Part shown: one piece after another, positions 49,964 through 59,388 of the stretch | Numbering within the stretch: the stretch's first letter is position 1 | Layout: the number at the start of each line of letters is the position of its first letter | Source of the DNA: Pseudomonadota bacterium | GTDB lineage: Bacteria > Desulfobacterota > Binatia > Binatales > Binataceae | Direction: 5' to 3' | Length of the DNA stretch: 64,000 nucleotides | Assembly: GCA_021323945.1 (NCBI GenBank) | Contig: JAJPKA010000008.1 | Location: forward strand, 1-64,000 | Program-made: the position numbers and the translations under genes | Notes under the pieces: model-generated | What the model saw: the letters and a program-made list of their open reading frames with translations, nothing else | What the model was told of the DNA's origin: nothing | Database searches by the model: none

Positions 49964-50658
49964 TCATGACAGCCATTGACAACCATCACAGACGCCAGGG
50001 CCCTTGCTGCGAGAAGCGATCGTCAGGCACGGGCATTGCTCGCTCGTGCGGCAGCACGGAATTTGCTGAGCCAGGGGATGATTGCGATTTGACCAAGGGC
50101 TGAACACCAAACTTTGGCTTGGATGAATTTTGAATGGTTTATTCGGACATTTACACGGTAACTCGTCGCCAACATTCACGACTTTCGGCCGCTGCGCCGG
50201 CGAGCTTGATATGGAGGATGCGAAAAAGCCCTCAGAGCACGTGTCCCGACAAAAGCACCGCAACATCAGCGCTTCGAAAATGAATTTGCAACCATAGAGA
50301 AAACTAAATAGTTGCCCGCCGTCGCCCAAAATCAGCTCCCGGGCAACACCCTAACAAGGCGATCAACGCGGCTCGAATCTCATTGAAACAATAGGAGCGA
50401 AGGTGAAATAAGCTCACGAATCAGCGCGGATTCTACACCATGCTCGGGCTTTTCGTTGTTAGCAGTTCAATTACGGCTCAGCGTGTACAAACTATATTTG
50501 GGTCCCGACAGCATACTGTACACCAAGCCTTAGTAGTACAATCCCAAACGCAGTTAGTCGCAATGACTATAATTAGGCAGACGGAACCTTGGCTAAGCCT
50601 CTGAAACCCGGCGATAGCTTCCAACGAATATATTGTAACATTATACTTAGAGGCTGCA
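49964..50658. other. intergenic, no gene seen
   Basis: About 700 bases with no supportable gene. Short frames on both strands have no recognisable domain. TGTACA occurs twice in the second half, but no array or mobile-element end is visible. Confidence 0.35.
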
Positions 50659-51114
50659 ATGCTAAAAGCCCGTCAAAATACCTGGTACGTTGTTGCGGAC
50701 GCGACTAAAGCGCGCATAGTCAAATTGGATGATGGTCCGGTTCGATCAACTGGCAAAGTCGAGCCAACGATCGTTGCCGTTCTCAACGAACAATTCATCG
50801 GCCACAATCTGAAGTCGCGCGAGGTCCTCGCCGATCGCGGAGGTCAGCGCACCCCAGGTCATCCCGCGATACCGGCTGATCCGCACAAGCACGCAAAAGC
50901 GGAGTTCGCGCTTGAACTTGCCCGCGTACTCGAGAAAGCTTTGAACGAACGCCGATTCGAGCACTTGATCCTGATTGCTCCGCCCGAGATGCTCGGCAAC
51001 ATACGGACTGCGCTCAGCGAAGAGGTGAAAAAGCGCGTGTTGGTCGAGGAGGATAAAGATTTAACCCAGCTTCCCGATAATGAATTGGCCCAACGGTTGG
51101 CCGAGCTGAGTTAG
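50659..51114 (+). CDS. host-attachment-type protein
   Basis: A 151-residue protein resembling the family annotated as required for attachment to host cells (first named in Agrobacterium), whose function is poorly known. WYVVADATKARIVKLDDG opens it, GGQRTPGHPAIPADPHKHAKAEFALELARVLEKAL is the central block, and HLILIAPPEMLGNIRTAL and VLVEEDKDLTQLP end the fold. The ATG has GAGG only 4-5 bases upstream. It has no apparent operon partners. Confidence 0.8.
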   Translation: MLKARQNTWYVVADATKARIVKLDDGPVRSTGKVEPTIVAVLNEQFIGHNLKSREVLADRGGQRTPGHPAIPADPHKHAKAEFALELARVLEKALNERRFEHLILIAPPEMLGNIRTALSEEVKKRVLVEEDKDLTQLPDNELAQRLAELS

Positions 51115-52214
51115 CGGTCGGTAAGAGTCCTGTAAGAGCGAGCTTACTCGTATAACAATCTCGCCTAGTGACGCGGCTCGCTTAATATTTAGCGCCGGGG
51201 GCGCTAACATATGCGAAACTAGTGGCTACGTCGATTGGCGAACTGGTTGCTGGATACGACGATACTTTAGGAAACTACACTAGAGCGGAGGCATCCGGAT
51301 TGGAATGTGACTGATCAGTCCGAAGGTCTGTAGCGCTCAAACAACAAAGACGGCTACAAAGACGATTATGGTAAGGAGTTTTTTAGTCGCAGCCATCGAT
51401 ATATAGGCGTTTACAGACGACGGTGCCAATCCGATCAGAAGAAGTATTATAATGACGAGGTCGATCAGGATTATAACAGCTCTTGGCTAAAGGTTGTCGG
51501 CCTCGACTGTTTTTTAGAGGTCAGCAAGGCGACGTAACTAGCTGGTGGGTTCAACGCTTCGAGTAAGTAATTTCTACATTTCGCAAAGCTCAATTCGATT
51601 TTCGAGTTTTTCATTGCGCGTTCATACGAAATTGGCTAGCAGCGTCTCTATGTGCACATAAGATAATTCGCTGCGGATCCGCCGCAGCCAGGTCCCCTGC
51701 AGTCGCGCTAGCAGCTGTCATCGACCTCGATAACTGTCACCGTCTACCTCAGTGGTGGCGAACCGTTCTGGTCCGGCTTTGAACCGGCGACGAGCTGGTT
51801 TCGTGTAGATGGATTTGCGCTTTGCCGCAAGTTCAGAGAATCTTGACGCGATCAGCGCAGTGAGGACTACGCACGATTACTGTACAGTTGCGGAAAACTC
51901 GAGATCCTAAATCGTGGAAAGATGCGACATGTAGTTCTGCATGTTGATTAATCGCAGAGGTCGATCGCTGCTATTGCGAAGGCGGGCAGTTGGAGCTCGG
52001 GTACATTTGGTGCCGCTCAAAATTTATGCTCAGTTTCGGCGCGACTTGCGTCTGAGAGCCAGAGATTCCGAGGCTTCAACGCAGAGAGATCAACAAAAAC
52101 TTTTTATTGGAGAATATGGTGGCGCTGGAAGTGTCTGTGGCTACTTGATTCTGTGGTTACTCTGGAACTATATGTTCCTGAATTCGCGACCAGCTGGTGA
52201 TCTCAGGAAAGCGT
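51115..52214. other. long intergenic region, mostly no gene
   Basis: About 1.1 kb, more AT-rich than its neighbours, with no convincing conventional gene. TTAGCGCC-GGG-GGCGCTAA at 51189-51207 is an 8-pair hairpin after the host-attachment gene, without a T-tract. GCTGCGG and CCGCAGC form a second hairpin near 51670-51690. On the minus strand, 51337-51486 reads as strongly hydrophobic codons but lacks a proper start until an ATG that leaves 19 residues. A 98-codon frame at 51941-52237 overlaps the amt start and is rejected. Confidence 0.4.
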
Positions 52215-53537
52215 ATGAGCTTATCAAGGCGATTTGAGGCATGCGCCACCATCGTGATGGCGTTGTTGTTCTCGGGAGCTCCGGCACTGGCAGCTGATGC
52301 GACCACAGTCAGTGCGGGCGATACCGCGTGGGTATTGACTTCATCTGCCTTGGTTCTGCTCATGACCGTGCCCGGACTGGCACTTTTCTATGCGGGTATG
52401 GTGAGGCGCAAGAACGTGCTGGCTACGCTGATGCAGAGCTTTATTCTTGCGGCACTAATCTCTGTGCAGTGGGCTTTATGGGGTTACAGTCTTGCATTTT
52501 CGCCGTGGCACGCAATCATTGGGGGCTTGCAGTGGGTAGGTCTTGCCGGGGTTAGTGCGAGCGCAGCGTACCCGGATTATTCGGCGACGATTCCGCATCA
52601 AGCCTACATGGTCTTCCAATGCATGTTCGCGGTAATCACGCCGGCACTGATCACCGGCTCCTTTGCAGAGCGGATTTCTTTCAAGGGCTTTCTCGTCTTC
52701 AGTATCCTGTGGGCGACTGCGATCTACGATCCGCTGGCGCACTGGGTTTGGGGAGTGGGCGGTTGGTTGCATCGCCTTGGCGCACTCGATTTTGCCGGCG
52801 GGACCGTTGTTCACATTTCGTCCGGGGTGTCAGCGTTAGCTGCCGCCTTGATTATCGGCCGACGTCAAGGCTATTTGCGCGAGCCGATGCTGCCGAACAA
52901 CTTGACGTTAACCATAACCGGTGCGGGATTGCTATGGGTGGGGTGGTTTGGCTTCAATGCCGGCAGTGCATTGGCAGCGAACGCACTGGCGGTTTCAGCG
53001 TTCGTGGCCACTAATCTTGGTGCCGCCGCCGCAACCCTTTCATGGGTGGTCGCTGAATGGCTGTGGGTGGGCAAGCCTACCGTTCTCGGCGCGGCCAGTG
53101 GAGCCGTGGCCGGGTTGGTGGCGATTACACCGGCCTCGGGTTTCGTTGGGCCGATGGCTGCGATCGTTATCGGTCTTGTTGCAGGAGCCCTTTGCTATGC
53201 GGCGGTGCGAGGAAAAGTGAAGTTCGGTTATGACGACGCGCTCGACGTCGTCGGCGTGCATGGCGTTGGAGGTACTTGGGGCGCACTGGCGACTGGTCTG
53301 TTCGCCAATGTTGCCGTCAACGCGGCTGGAGCCAACGGATTATTTTTCGGCAATCCCCATCAATTGGTCATCCAGGCCATAGCTGCCGCGGCCAGTATCT
53401 CGTTTGCATTCGTCGGCAGTCTAATTCTCTTGAAAATTACCGACGTCATCGTCGGCCTCCGGGTTGATCAGGACGCCGAGCGTATGGGCTTGGATCTGAG
53501 CGAGCATGACGAAAATGCCTATGCGCTCGAAGCCTGA
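52215..53537 (+). CDS. amt: ammonium transporter
   Basis: A 440-residue inner-membrane Amt/Rh channel for ammonium. An N-terminal signal peptide (CATIVMALLFSGAPALAA) is followed by about 11 membrane segments. The signature AIYDPLAHWVWGVGGWL carries the conserved Asp, and the pore twin histidines lie in GGTVVHISSGVSALA and VGVHGVGGTWGALATG. The ATG at 52215 is chosen because AGGAAAG lies 5-6 bases upstream; a GTG at 52197 precedes it. No glnK/glnB gene for its usual regulator is adjacent. Confidence 0.95.
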   Translation: MSLSRRFEACATIVMALLFSGAPALAADATTVSAGDTAWVLTSSALVLLMTVPGLALFYAGMVRRKNVLATLMQSFILAALISVQWALWGYSLAFSPWHAIIGGLQWVGLAGVSASAAYPDYSATIPHQAYMVFQCMFAVITPALITGSFAERISFKGFLVFSILWATAIYDPLAHWVWGVGGWLHRLGALDFAGGTVVHISSGVSALAAALIIGRRQGYLREPMLPNNLTLTITGAGLLWVGWFGFNAGSALAANALAVSAFVATNLGAAAATLSWVVAEWLWVGKPTVLGAASGAVAGLVAITPASGFVGPMAAIVIGLVAGALCYAAVRGKVKFGYDDALDVVGVHGVGGTWGALATGLFANVAVNAAGANGLFFGNPHQLVIQAIAAAASISFAFVGSLILLKITDVIVGLRVDQDAERMGLDLSEHDENAYALEA

Positions 53538-53568
53538 GCTGCGTCGAAGGCGCCGCTGGGCGATGATC

Positions 53569-54258
53569 TCAGACTGCCGGGGGTGGGTCAGATTCTATCG
53601 AAGCAGCAAAGCCGCGCAGGGCATGGGCTACGAATGCACGTACCCGTGCCGGGTCTTTCTTGCCACGCTGACCAGGAATGTCTGTGTGGGTGAAAGAATC
53701 GACGCCCCACGGCCGAACCGCGGCGATGGCCTGTTCAACATTGTCTGCTGAGAGCCCGCCCGCCAGAATTACCGGCACGCGCGAGCGCTCCACGATAATA
53801 CGGCTGACGAGCCAATCATGGGTTTCACCGCCGGCAAAAGGAAGTCCTTTGGCGCCTGATTCGAGCATTAGATAATCGACGGTATTCTGGTGAGCTTCGG
53901 CTTCAGCAACCGTCTCGCCGGCTCGTACTGCAATCGCGCGCAACAGGCGAACAGGTGCGATACGATCACGTATCCAGGCGCAATCCTCTGGCTCGATCTC
54001 CCGTGCTGCCACATGGACGACGTCGGGTCGCACGGCATCGACCATCGCACAAATCTCTTCGCGATTGTCCGATAGGGACAGCGCCACGCCGCTTGCCCTG
54101 GGCCGCACCGCCGCAAGGATTGCACGCGCTCGCTCATTGTCGACCGCTTCTGCCAGTACGCCTGGTTCTCCGACAACGACCCCGATCAGATGAGCACCGG
54201 CTTCGGCGGTCGCTATGGCGTCTTGGATACTGGTCATGCTGTAGACTTGGACAATCAT
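53569..54258 (-). CDS. phosphoribosylanthranilate isomerase (TrpF)-like protein, active-site variant
   Basis: A 229-residue TIM-barrel protein closest in pattern to TrpF. Shared elements are the N-terminal strand plus EDA-like helix (SMTSIQDAIATAEAGAHLIG), the PDVVHVA strand, and the phosphate-binding end VILAGGLSADNVEQAI with VDSFTHTD. The residues of TrpF catalysis differ: the KICG Cys (general base) is replaced in VQVYSMT by Tyr-Ser, and the Asp that is the general acid aligns with Glu in YLMLESGAKG. It probably binds a phosphosugar but may not isomerise phosphoribosylanthranilate. No other trp genes are near. ATG at 54258 preferred. Confidence 0.7.
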   Translation of the reverse strand: MIVQVYSMTSIQDAIATAEAGAHLIGVVVGEPGVLAEAVDNERARAILAAVRPRASGVALSLSDNREEICAMVDAVRPDVVHVAAREIEPEDCAWIRDRIAPVRLLRAIAVRAGETVAEAEAHQNTVDYLMLESGAKGLPFAGGETHDWLVSRIIVERSRVPVILAGGLSADNVEQAIAAVRPWGVDSFTHTDIPGQRGKKDPARVRAFVAHALRGFAASIESDPPPAV

Positions 54259-54384
54259 GGCTGCCGAGCCTTTAATCTGGATGCGCAATCGTACCAAACA
54301 TCAAAATCAAAGCGGAAATCTCAAATCTGCAACCCACTGGCAGTATCGCTAACATGGGTGGATGTTTCGTGCTAATCAATAGCC

Positions 54385-54748
54385 ATGGCTATTTTTCGGA
54401 TGTATATGGGTGCGGACGGGAAGTCTCATTTGGAAGAACTCTGAGTGAGCCTCCGTTGCTGCGGCAACCGCAGGCCGCCGACCACATCGTATTCTCTGAA
54501 CAACCTGAGGGGAAGTTTATTGATTAGCACCCTGCGCCCCGGCACCAATATGCCATTCGATTTCCGGCGAGCTGGAGATTGGATTCGGCGATGGTACCGT
54601 GCGCCGCTTCGGACCGGGTGACGCACGCTTGGTCGAGGACACCACCGGACAAGGCCATACGACTCGGTTTCTTGAAGCCGGGACCGGTGATAACGGCGGT
54701 TATACCCTTATCCTGATCGTTCGCGACCTATCGCTTTCGGTTAGTTAG
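54385..54748 (+). pseudogene. cupin-domain protein, decayed
   Basis: Pieces of one cupin protein occur in order but in different frames. 54385 opens with MAIFRMYMGADGKSHLEEL, then stops. The adjacent frame reads EPPLLRQPQAADHIVFSEQ, then PEGKFID, a TAG where Trp is expected, then HPAPRHQYAI. A second shift leads to SGELEIGFGDGTVRRF and GPGDARLVEDTTGQGHTTR, then LEAGTG. So there are at least two one-base losses and one nonsense codon. The end overlaps the mutM 3' end by about 20 bases. Intact relatives are small single-cupin proteins of unknown substrate. Confidence 0.7.
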
Positions 54749-55630
54749 CGTCTCCAGTGCATCAAGCGTACGGGGCCAGTCCTGACGCAACAGACGTGAC
54801 ATTGCGCGATCGGCCAGCAGCTTTCCGCCGGTCTGACAGCGTGCGCAGTAGTTGCATTCATTGGCTGCATAGCGGATGCGCTGAATCGGGGCGCGGCAGC
54901 GTGGACACGGTTTGCGATACCGGCCATGCACGGCCATCCCTTCCTGGAACGCGGTCACCTTTTCGGGAAAAGCTCCAGCGGCGCGGCTCCTCAAGCGCGC
55001 GATCCAGCCTTCGAGTACGACGCGGGTTGCGTTGAACAGTCGCGTAATCTCCTCAGACGTAAGCTTATGCGTGGTCGCGGCTGGTGATAATCGCGCTTCA
55101 AACAGGATTTCGTCCGAGTAAGCGTTGCCGATCCCGCTGAACAGACGGGGATCGGTAAGTGCACGCTTAAGTGTGTGATTTTCCAATCTGAGCGCAGCAG
55201 TGAATTCTTCAAGGCTCGCATCAAGCACCTCAAGGCCACCCGGATCCAGTGCACGCAATCCGTTTTCGCCGGCGACCAAATAGAGCGAGGCACGCCGCTG
55301 CGTGCCGGCCTCACTCAGCCACAGCGAACCGTTGGAGAAATCGAATACCGCCAGCGCTCGAGGCGAAACTGCAGCGCCGCGCTCCTTCCAGTGAAGGCGA
55401 CCGACGATCATCAGGTGAAGCACCAGCCACAAATCATCCTCCAGCCCAATGGCAACACGCTTACCGGCTCGGCGCAATTCACGAACCCGCCGGCCTTGAG
55501 CATCCGAAAGTGGCGGGTTGACGCTGCGCAGCAGAAAGGGGCTGCGCAAAACGATGCGTTCGAGAATTTGACCACTTATCCGCTGGTGAAGCGCTTCGAG
55601 ATAGACAACTACTTCGGGCAGCTCCGGCAC
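54728..55630 (-). CDS. mutM: Fpg/Nei-family DNA glycosylase
   Basis: A 300-residue bifunctional DNA glycosylase/AP lyase removing oxidised purines such as 8-oxoguanine. After removal of the first residue the N-terminus is PELPEV, whose Pro is the catalytic amine and Glu3 the helper. GRRVRELRRAGKRVAIGL carries the conserved Lys, and FSGIGNAYSDEILFEARLSP has the Asn of DNA binding. The C-terminal zinc finger is CPRCRAPIQRIRYAANECNY with CARC. The GTG at 55630 with GGAGG 8 bases upstream places PELPEV right after the start; a longer frame to 55663 would bury it. Fpg versus Nei cannot be settled. Confidence 0.9.
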   Translation of the reverse strand: MPELPEVVVYLEALHQRISGQILERIVLRSPFLLRSVNPPLSDAQGRRVRELRRAGKRVAIGLEDDLWLVLHLMIVGRLHWKERGAAVSPRALAVFDFSNGSLWLSEAGTQRRASLYLVAGENGLRALDPGGLEVLDASLEEFTAALRLENHTLKRALTDPRLFSGIGNAYSDEILFEARLSPAATTHKLTSEEITRLFNATRVVLEGWIARLRSRAAGAFPEKVTAFQEGMAVHGRYRKPCPRCRAPIQRIRYAANECNYCARCQTGGKLLADRAMSRLLRQDWPRTLDALETLTNRKR

Positions 55631-56251
55631 CAGTTTAACCTCCGGACACACTCGCTGAAGCAATCAGTCGATCCTTCATGGATGCACGATAAATGTTACA
55701 GTTTCGCGAGCGACCAGGTTCGAAGTACGACTTGATAGACGTACGACTCCAGAGGAATAGAGGCATCGATCTGGTAAACATCGATCCTGATTTCCCCCTC
55801 CAACTGAACTATCGCTTTGATGGAATGTCAAAAGTTGCAGATCAACGGCTTTGGTGAACTCAACCGGTCCCAAGGTTAGATGGCGTTGAGCAGCCTAAGG
55901 AAGCCTTGCAGCTCCCTTGAATGCACCGCGGTCTACTTTCAAAGGTCCAGCGCGTCAGTTCCCATCAGGCATTTTGACAACTTCAAAACGAGCGGCCAAA
56001 CAGAGAAAGTTCAGTTCCCTCGAAGTTGCCGTCGACCCAAAGCGAGATTCCATCCCCATGAAGCGCCAAACATCACTTCGTCGCCGGCCAGCCCAGCCGC
56101 CGCAACCAGCGGATTGCGCACAAAGTTGCGTTGCCGCATTTGAGGGCCCTATAAAGTCTGCTAATGGGAGAATCGAAGGGAAATTCCGATTTCCGCCAAC
56201 TCCTGCCAGTTTCTCCCAGACAGCGGCACACCTCGGCGCGGAGGTTATACC
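55631..56251. other. intergenic; mostly no gene
   Basis: About 620 bases before the SDR gene. The SDR ribosome-binding site GGAGGTTATACC ends it. The minus strand has a short frame with GDGISLWVDGNFEGTELSL-like sequence broken by a stop; it may be a scrap of a protein gene but I cannot assign it. Confidence 0.3.
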
Positions 56252-57046
56252 ATGCAGTTTGAGAATCAAGTCGTATTGGTGACTGGCGCGGGACGCGGTA
56301 TCGGCAAGGAAATAGCGCTCAGCTTTGCTCGCCAGGGCGCGGATATCGGCGTCGCCGACGTCAACGAAGACACGGCGCAGGCGACTGCGAACGAAATCGA
56401 AAAGCTTGGACGCAAAGCGTTCTTCACCCGGGCAGACGTGAGCGATTATGGTCAGGTGCAACAATTCGTCTCGGGCGCGATGCGCCAGCTGGGCCGGATT
56501 GACGTGCTGGTGAACAACGCTGGAATCGCCCAGCCGCAGCCGTTCCTGGAAATCACACCCGAAAACTGGGAAAACCATCTACGGATCCATCTCTTTGGCA
56601 CTTTCTACTGCTCGCAGGCAGCGGCACGGGAGATGGCCAAGCGCAAGTACGGCCGGATTGTTTCCATCGCTTCGGTAGCGGGGCTTATGGGTCCCATCGA
56701 CCTTGCCCCCTATGGTGTCGCCAAGTCGGGGATAATCGGGCTGACGCGCGCTATGGCGTTGGAGCTGGCCGATTACGGCATTACCGCCAACGCGATTGCG
56801 CCGGGTCCGATCGACACCGAGATGATTCGCGCGGCGTGGAGCAAAGAAGCACTCGAGGAACGCGCAAGTCATCTGCCGATCCGCCGTCTTGGACAAACCA
56901 GTGAGATTGCGCACGCTGCGATGTTTCTAGCGTCCCCCGATTCAGGGTTCATCTCCGGCGCGACTCTGGTGGTCGATGGCGGCTCGGTAGCGGCGGGCGC
57001 CTACATGGTTGAAAAGTATCGACGCCGCAAAGCCGGTCAGGCATAG
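56252..57046 (+). CDS. SDR-family oxidoreductase (3-oxoacyl reductase-like)
   Basis: A 264-residue classical short-chain dehydrogenase/reductase, FabG-like. TGAGRGIG (11-18) binds the dinucleotide, NNAG (88-91) is structural, and the catalytic residues are Ser141, Tyr154 and Lys158 in SIASVAG and YGVAKSG. NAIAPGPIDTEM and SGATLVVDGGS complete the family. A strong GGAGG lies 7 bases before the ATG. Substrate cannot be set; the acidic ADVNED segment after the second strand suggests NAD preference. Confidence 0.93.
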   Translation: MQFENQVVLVTGAGRGIGKEIALSFARQGADIGVADVNEDTAQATANEIEKLGRKAFFTRADVSDYGQVQQFVSGAMRQLGRIDVLVNNAGIAQPQPFLEITPENWENHLRIHLFGTFYCSQAAAREMAKRKYGRIVSIASVAGLMGPIDLAPYGVAKSGIIGLTRAMALELADYGITANAIAPGPIDTEMIRAAWSKEALEERASHLPIRRLGQTSEIAHAAMFLASPDSGFISGATLVVDGGSVAAGAYMVEKYRRRKAGQA

Positions 57047-57279
57047 TAGCAGACAAACTTCGGTGCCCTTGCCCGCTAAGGCGGCGGGCGAGGGGGCTCG
57101 AAACGGTCACCGCAATCGAGCTGCGGCCAACCGCTGAAGGTTGCAGCACGGCGTCCGGACTGCACTGTGCGAGATTTCATCGGCGGCAAGATCTGTTAGC
57201 AGTCGCGGACCAAATTATTCGATGCTCGCCGAATGATCGGTGCATGATAGTCCCTTTGCGGCTTAATCCGCTGAGGGGT

Positions 57280-58242
57280 TTAAGCCTTCAGTTCGACCAG
57301 GAATTCCAGGAGAGCGGCATTTACTTCTGCTGGCTTCTCCTGCTGCGTCCAATGGCCTGCACCTTTAATCAGGACAGTTTTTCGCAGGTTCGGAACAAAA
57401 GCTTCCATGCCATCACAAAGCGATGGCCGCAAAACCGGGTCATATTCCGCTGTAATCATGAGCGCTGCCTGTTTGACCCGTTGTTCAATCTGAGCACTTT
57501 CTTCCCAGTTTCGATCGATACACCGGTACCAGTTCAAGCCACCGCGAAAACCTGTGCGTTCGAAGGCCCGAACGAACACTTCGAAATCTTCGGCGGTTAG
57601 AAAATTACCATGAGGACGGTCAGGCAGACGATCGAGAATCCCACCTCCGGCGGAACCGAAAACTCCGGGCGGCGCCCCGGTCTCAAGTGTCCCTGCCAGG
57701 TCCTCGCCGCCCTGGTAGAAACCGCGCAAAGAGCGCCGGACATCGCGCTCGAGCTCGGCTTCCGCTACGCCAGGTTCCTGGAAATAGAGGATGTAATGGA
57801 ACTTACCTTGAGCCATCGCCTTCATCAACTCAGTTGGTTTCACCGGCGGGCGTGGCAAAAAGGGCGTGTTGATACCGATGACTCGTTCGACTCGTTCAGG
57901 GGCCATCAATGCTGCGTTCCAAGCCACCACTCCGCCCCAATCGTGGCCGACGATCACGCACTTGGTCAGACCAAGGGCATCCAGTAGGCCGATGATGTCG
58001 GCCACAAGTTGTCTCTGAGTGTAAGCCTCGATCGGCAAGGGCACATCGGTTTCGCCATAACCGCGCTGATCGGGCGCGATTGCGCGAAAGCCGGCGTTGG
58101 CAAGCGCCCGCATTTGATGACGCCACGAATACCAAAGCTCCGGAAAACCGTGACACATCACAATCGGATACCCCTCACCCGCTACCACGACGTGCATACG
58201 GATTCCGTTCGTGTTCACGAACTGATGTTTGAACTCATTCAT
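57280..58242 (-). CDS. epoxide hydrolase-type alpha/beta hydrolase
   Basis: A 320-residue soluble epoxide hydrolase-like protein, adding water to epoxides. The oxyanion motif HGFPELWYSWRHQ begins at residue 31, the nucleophile Asp101 is in GHDWGGVVAW, and the His297 base is in GAGHWTQQEKP. The cap domain (about residues 140-230) has the tyrosine-rich GKFHYILYFQEPG region, which is expected to activate the epoxide oxygen. The gene converges with the SDR gene. Haloalkane dehalogenase is a less likely relative since the HGxP motif is of epoxide-hydrolase type. Confidence 0.9.
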   Translation of the reverse strand: MNEFKHQFVNTNGIRMHVVVAGEGYPIVMCHGFPELWYSWRHQMRALANAGFRAIAPDQRGYGETDVPLPIEAYTQRQLVADIIGLLDALGLTKCVIVGHDWGGVVAWNAALMAPERVERVIGINTPFLPRPPVKPTELMKAMAQGKFHYILYFQEPGVAEAELERDVRRSLRGFYQGGEDLAGTLETGAPPGVFGSAGGGILDRLPDRPHGNFLTAEDFEVFVRAFERTGFRGGLNWYRCIDRNWEESAQIEQRVKQAALMITAEYDPVLRPSLCDGMEAFVPNLRKTVLIKGAGHWTQQEKPAEVNAALLEFLVELKA

Positions 58243-58420
58243 AAGTGCCCTGGCCTTGCGTTCATGAGACTGCGTTTAAAAGTTGCCGGAGTCGAACTGA
58301 CTTAGAGGTTAGCGGTTATGAGCGCGCATTGACAGTTTCGCGCAGGCCGCCTTATTTTAAGTCATCGTTGATCCACGTCTGCCCAAGATGGCCTTGGGCC
58401 TCATAAGGAGAGTTACTACT

Positions 58421-59071
58421 ATGAACCGCGATTTCGAGTTCAAGCAGCTTCTAAGGGCCTATCGCTCCGGGCTGATTACGGAACAGACCTTCGAGCAGGA
58501 GATGGCCAATCTGGAAGCCGGCGCTGAGACAACGAGCGGCACTAACGGTGCAGGGGGTTTTCGGGCGTTTGGCAAGACGTACGCCAATGAACGCGAGGCG
58601 ATTGTTGCTTTCCTGGACCGCGCTCGCGTGGCCGAGGCTAACGCCGGCATAGCGTTCAACAACTGGGCAAATCTATGCAAGACAGACTGCATCCGCAGCG
58701 GCCTTCGCATGATTTCCGAGCGGGAAAGCTATCACGGGCGGATGTTTGAGCGGCGCTTGCGAGAACTCGGGGCTGAATGCCGCGCGACCCTCTCTGATGA
58801 CACCCGGAAATTCGCCGAGGCGATCTCCGATCAGAGTTTGTCAGACAACGAAAAGTTACTGCGCTTCAACAAGCTGGTCCCAGATCCCGAGGCAGCCGTC
58901 AAGCCAATCTGCGAATTCGCCGAGATGATCAAAGATGACCTCGAAACCAAAGAGATGCTCAAGCTCTTCTATGAGGACGAGCTCTCAAGCACCAAATGGC
59001 TGCAGTACGCTTGCGCGGCCTTGAACGCGCCGGCACAAGCCAGCCAAACAGCCCAACAGCCTTCGGCCTAG
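58421..59071 (+). CDS. ferritin-like domain protein of unknown role
   Basis: A 216-residue protein with likely four-helix ferritin-like fold. A short N-terminal helix pair (FKQLLRAYRSGLITEQTFEQEM) precedes helices beginning REAIVAFLDRARVAEANAGIAF and RSGLRMISERESYHGRMFERRL, which carries an ExxxH-like set of metal-ligand candidates. The pair EMIKDDLETKEM and LKLFYEDELSSTKWL supplies acidic residues for a second helix pair. Diiron or dimanganese binding is possible but not shown. The tail is Ala/Gln-rich. AAGGAG is 10 bases before the ATG. A hairpin follows the stop. Confidence 0.6.
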   Translation: MNRDFEFKQLLRAYRSGLITEQTFEQEMANLEAGAETTSGTNGAGGFRAFGKTYANEREAIVAFLDRARVAEANAGIAFNNWANLCKTDCIRSGLRMISERESYHGRMFERRLRELGAECRATLSDDTRKFAEAISDQSLSDNEKLLRFNKLVPDPEAAVKPICEFAEMIKDDLETKEMLKLFYEDELSSTKWLQYACAALNAPAQASQTAQQPSA

Positions 59072-59079
59072 CGAATCCG

Positions 59080-59118
59080 CACCTCGGTGGCGCATCGAAG
59101 TCTTGCGCCATCGAGGTG
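59080..59118 (+). terminator. strong hairpin after ferritin-like gene
   Basis: CACCTCGGTGGCGCA pairs with TGCGCCATCGAGGTG around a nine-base loop, with a single G-T pair, beginning 9 bases after the stop. There is no U-tract, so it may end or protect the transcript rather than act as a classic intrinsic terminator. The rest of the 317-base gap to the P450 gene holds nothing recognised. Confidence 0.5.
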
Positions 59119-59388
59119 GCGCGCCGATGAAACTGGCGCCGCGAGCAAAAAGTCCTTTGCGAGTTCTGCGGATCTTCGCTCTCACTCGGCAAGTGAGATG
59201 AAAAAAGTCATTTTCCACCCGGGGGTGTTTCCTATAGGCTCTCGCGCGGTCGCTTTCTCGACAGACGGAGTCGCTCGCTTACTTTAGCGACGCACGAAGC
59301 TTAGGAGCGTGACCCGCAGATAGCGGCTCTTGGGCTGGAATTCGGGAAAGCGCGACTCGAGGTCTCCACACGGCCGGCTGCCGCATAC

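Noticed and set aside
51941-52237. 98-codon frame ahead of amt
   Set aside because: It overlaps the amt signal-peptide region, is Arg-rich and has no domain; amt has its own start at 52215.
55955-56578. 207-codon minus-strand frame covering the start of the SDR gene
   Set aside because: It is antisense to a well-supported SDR gene with a strong ribosome-binding site, and its protein has no recognisable domain.
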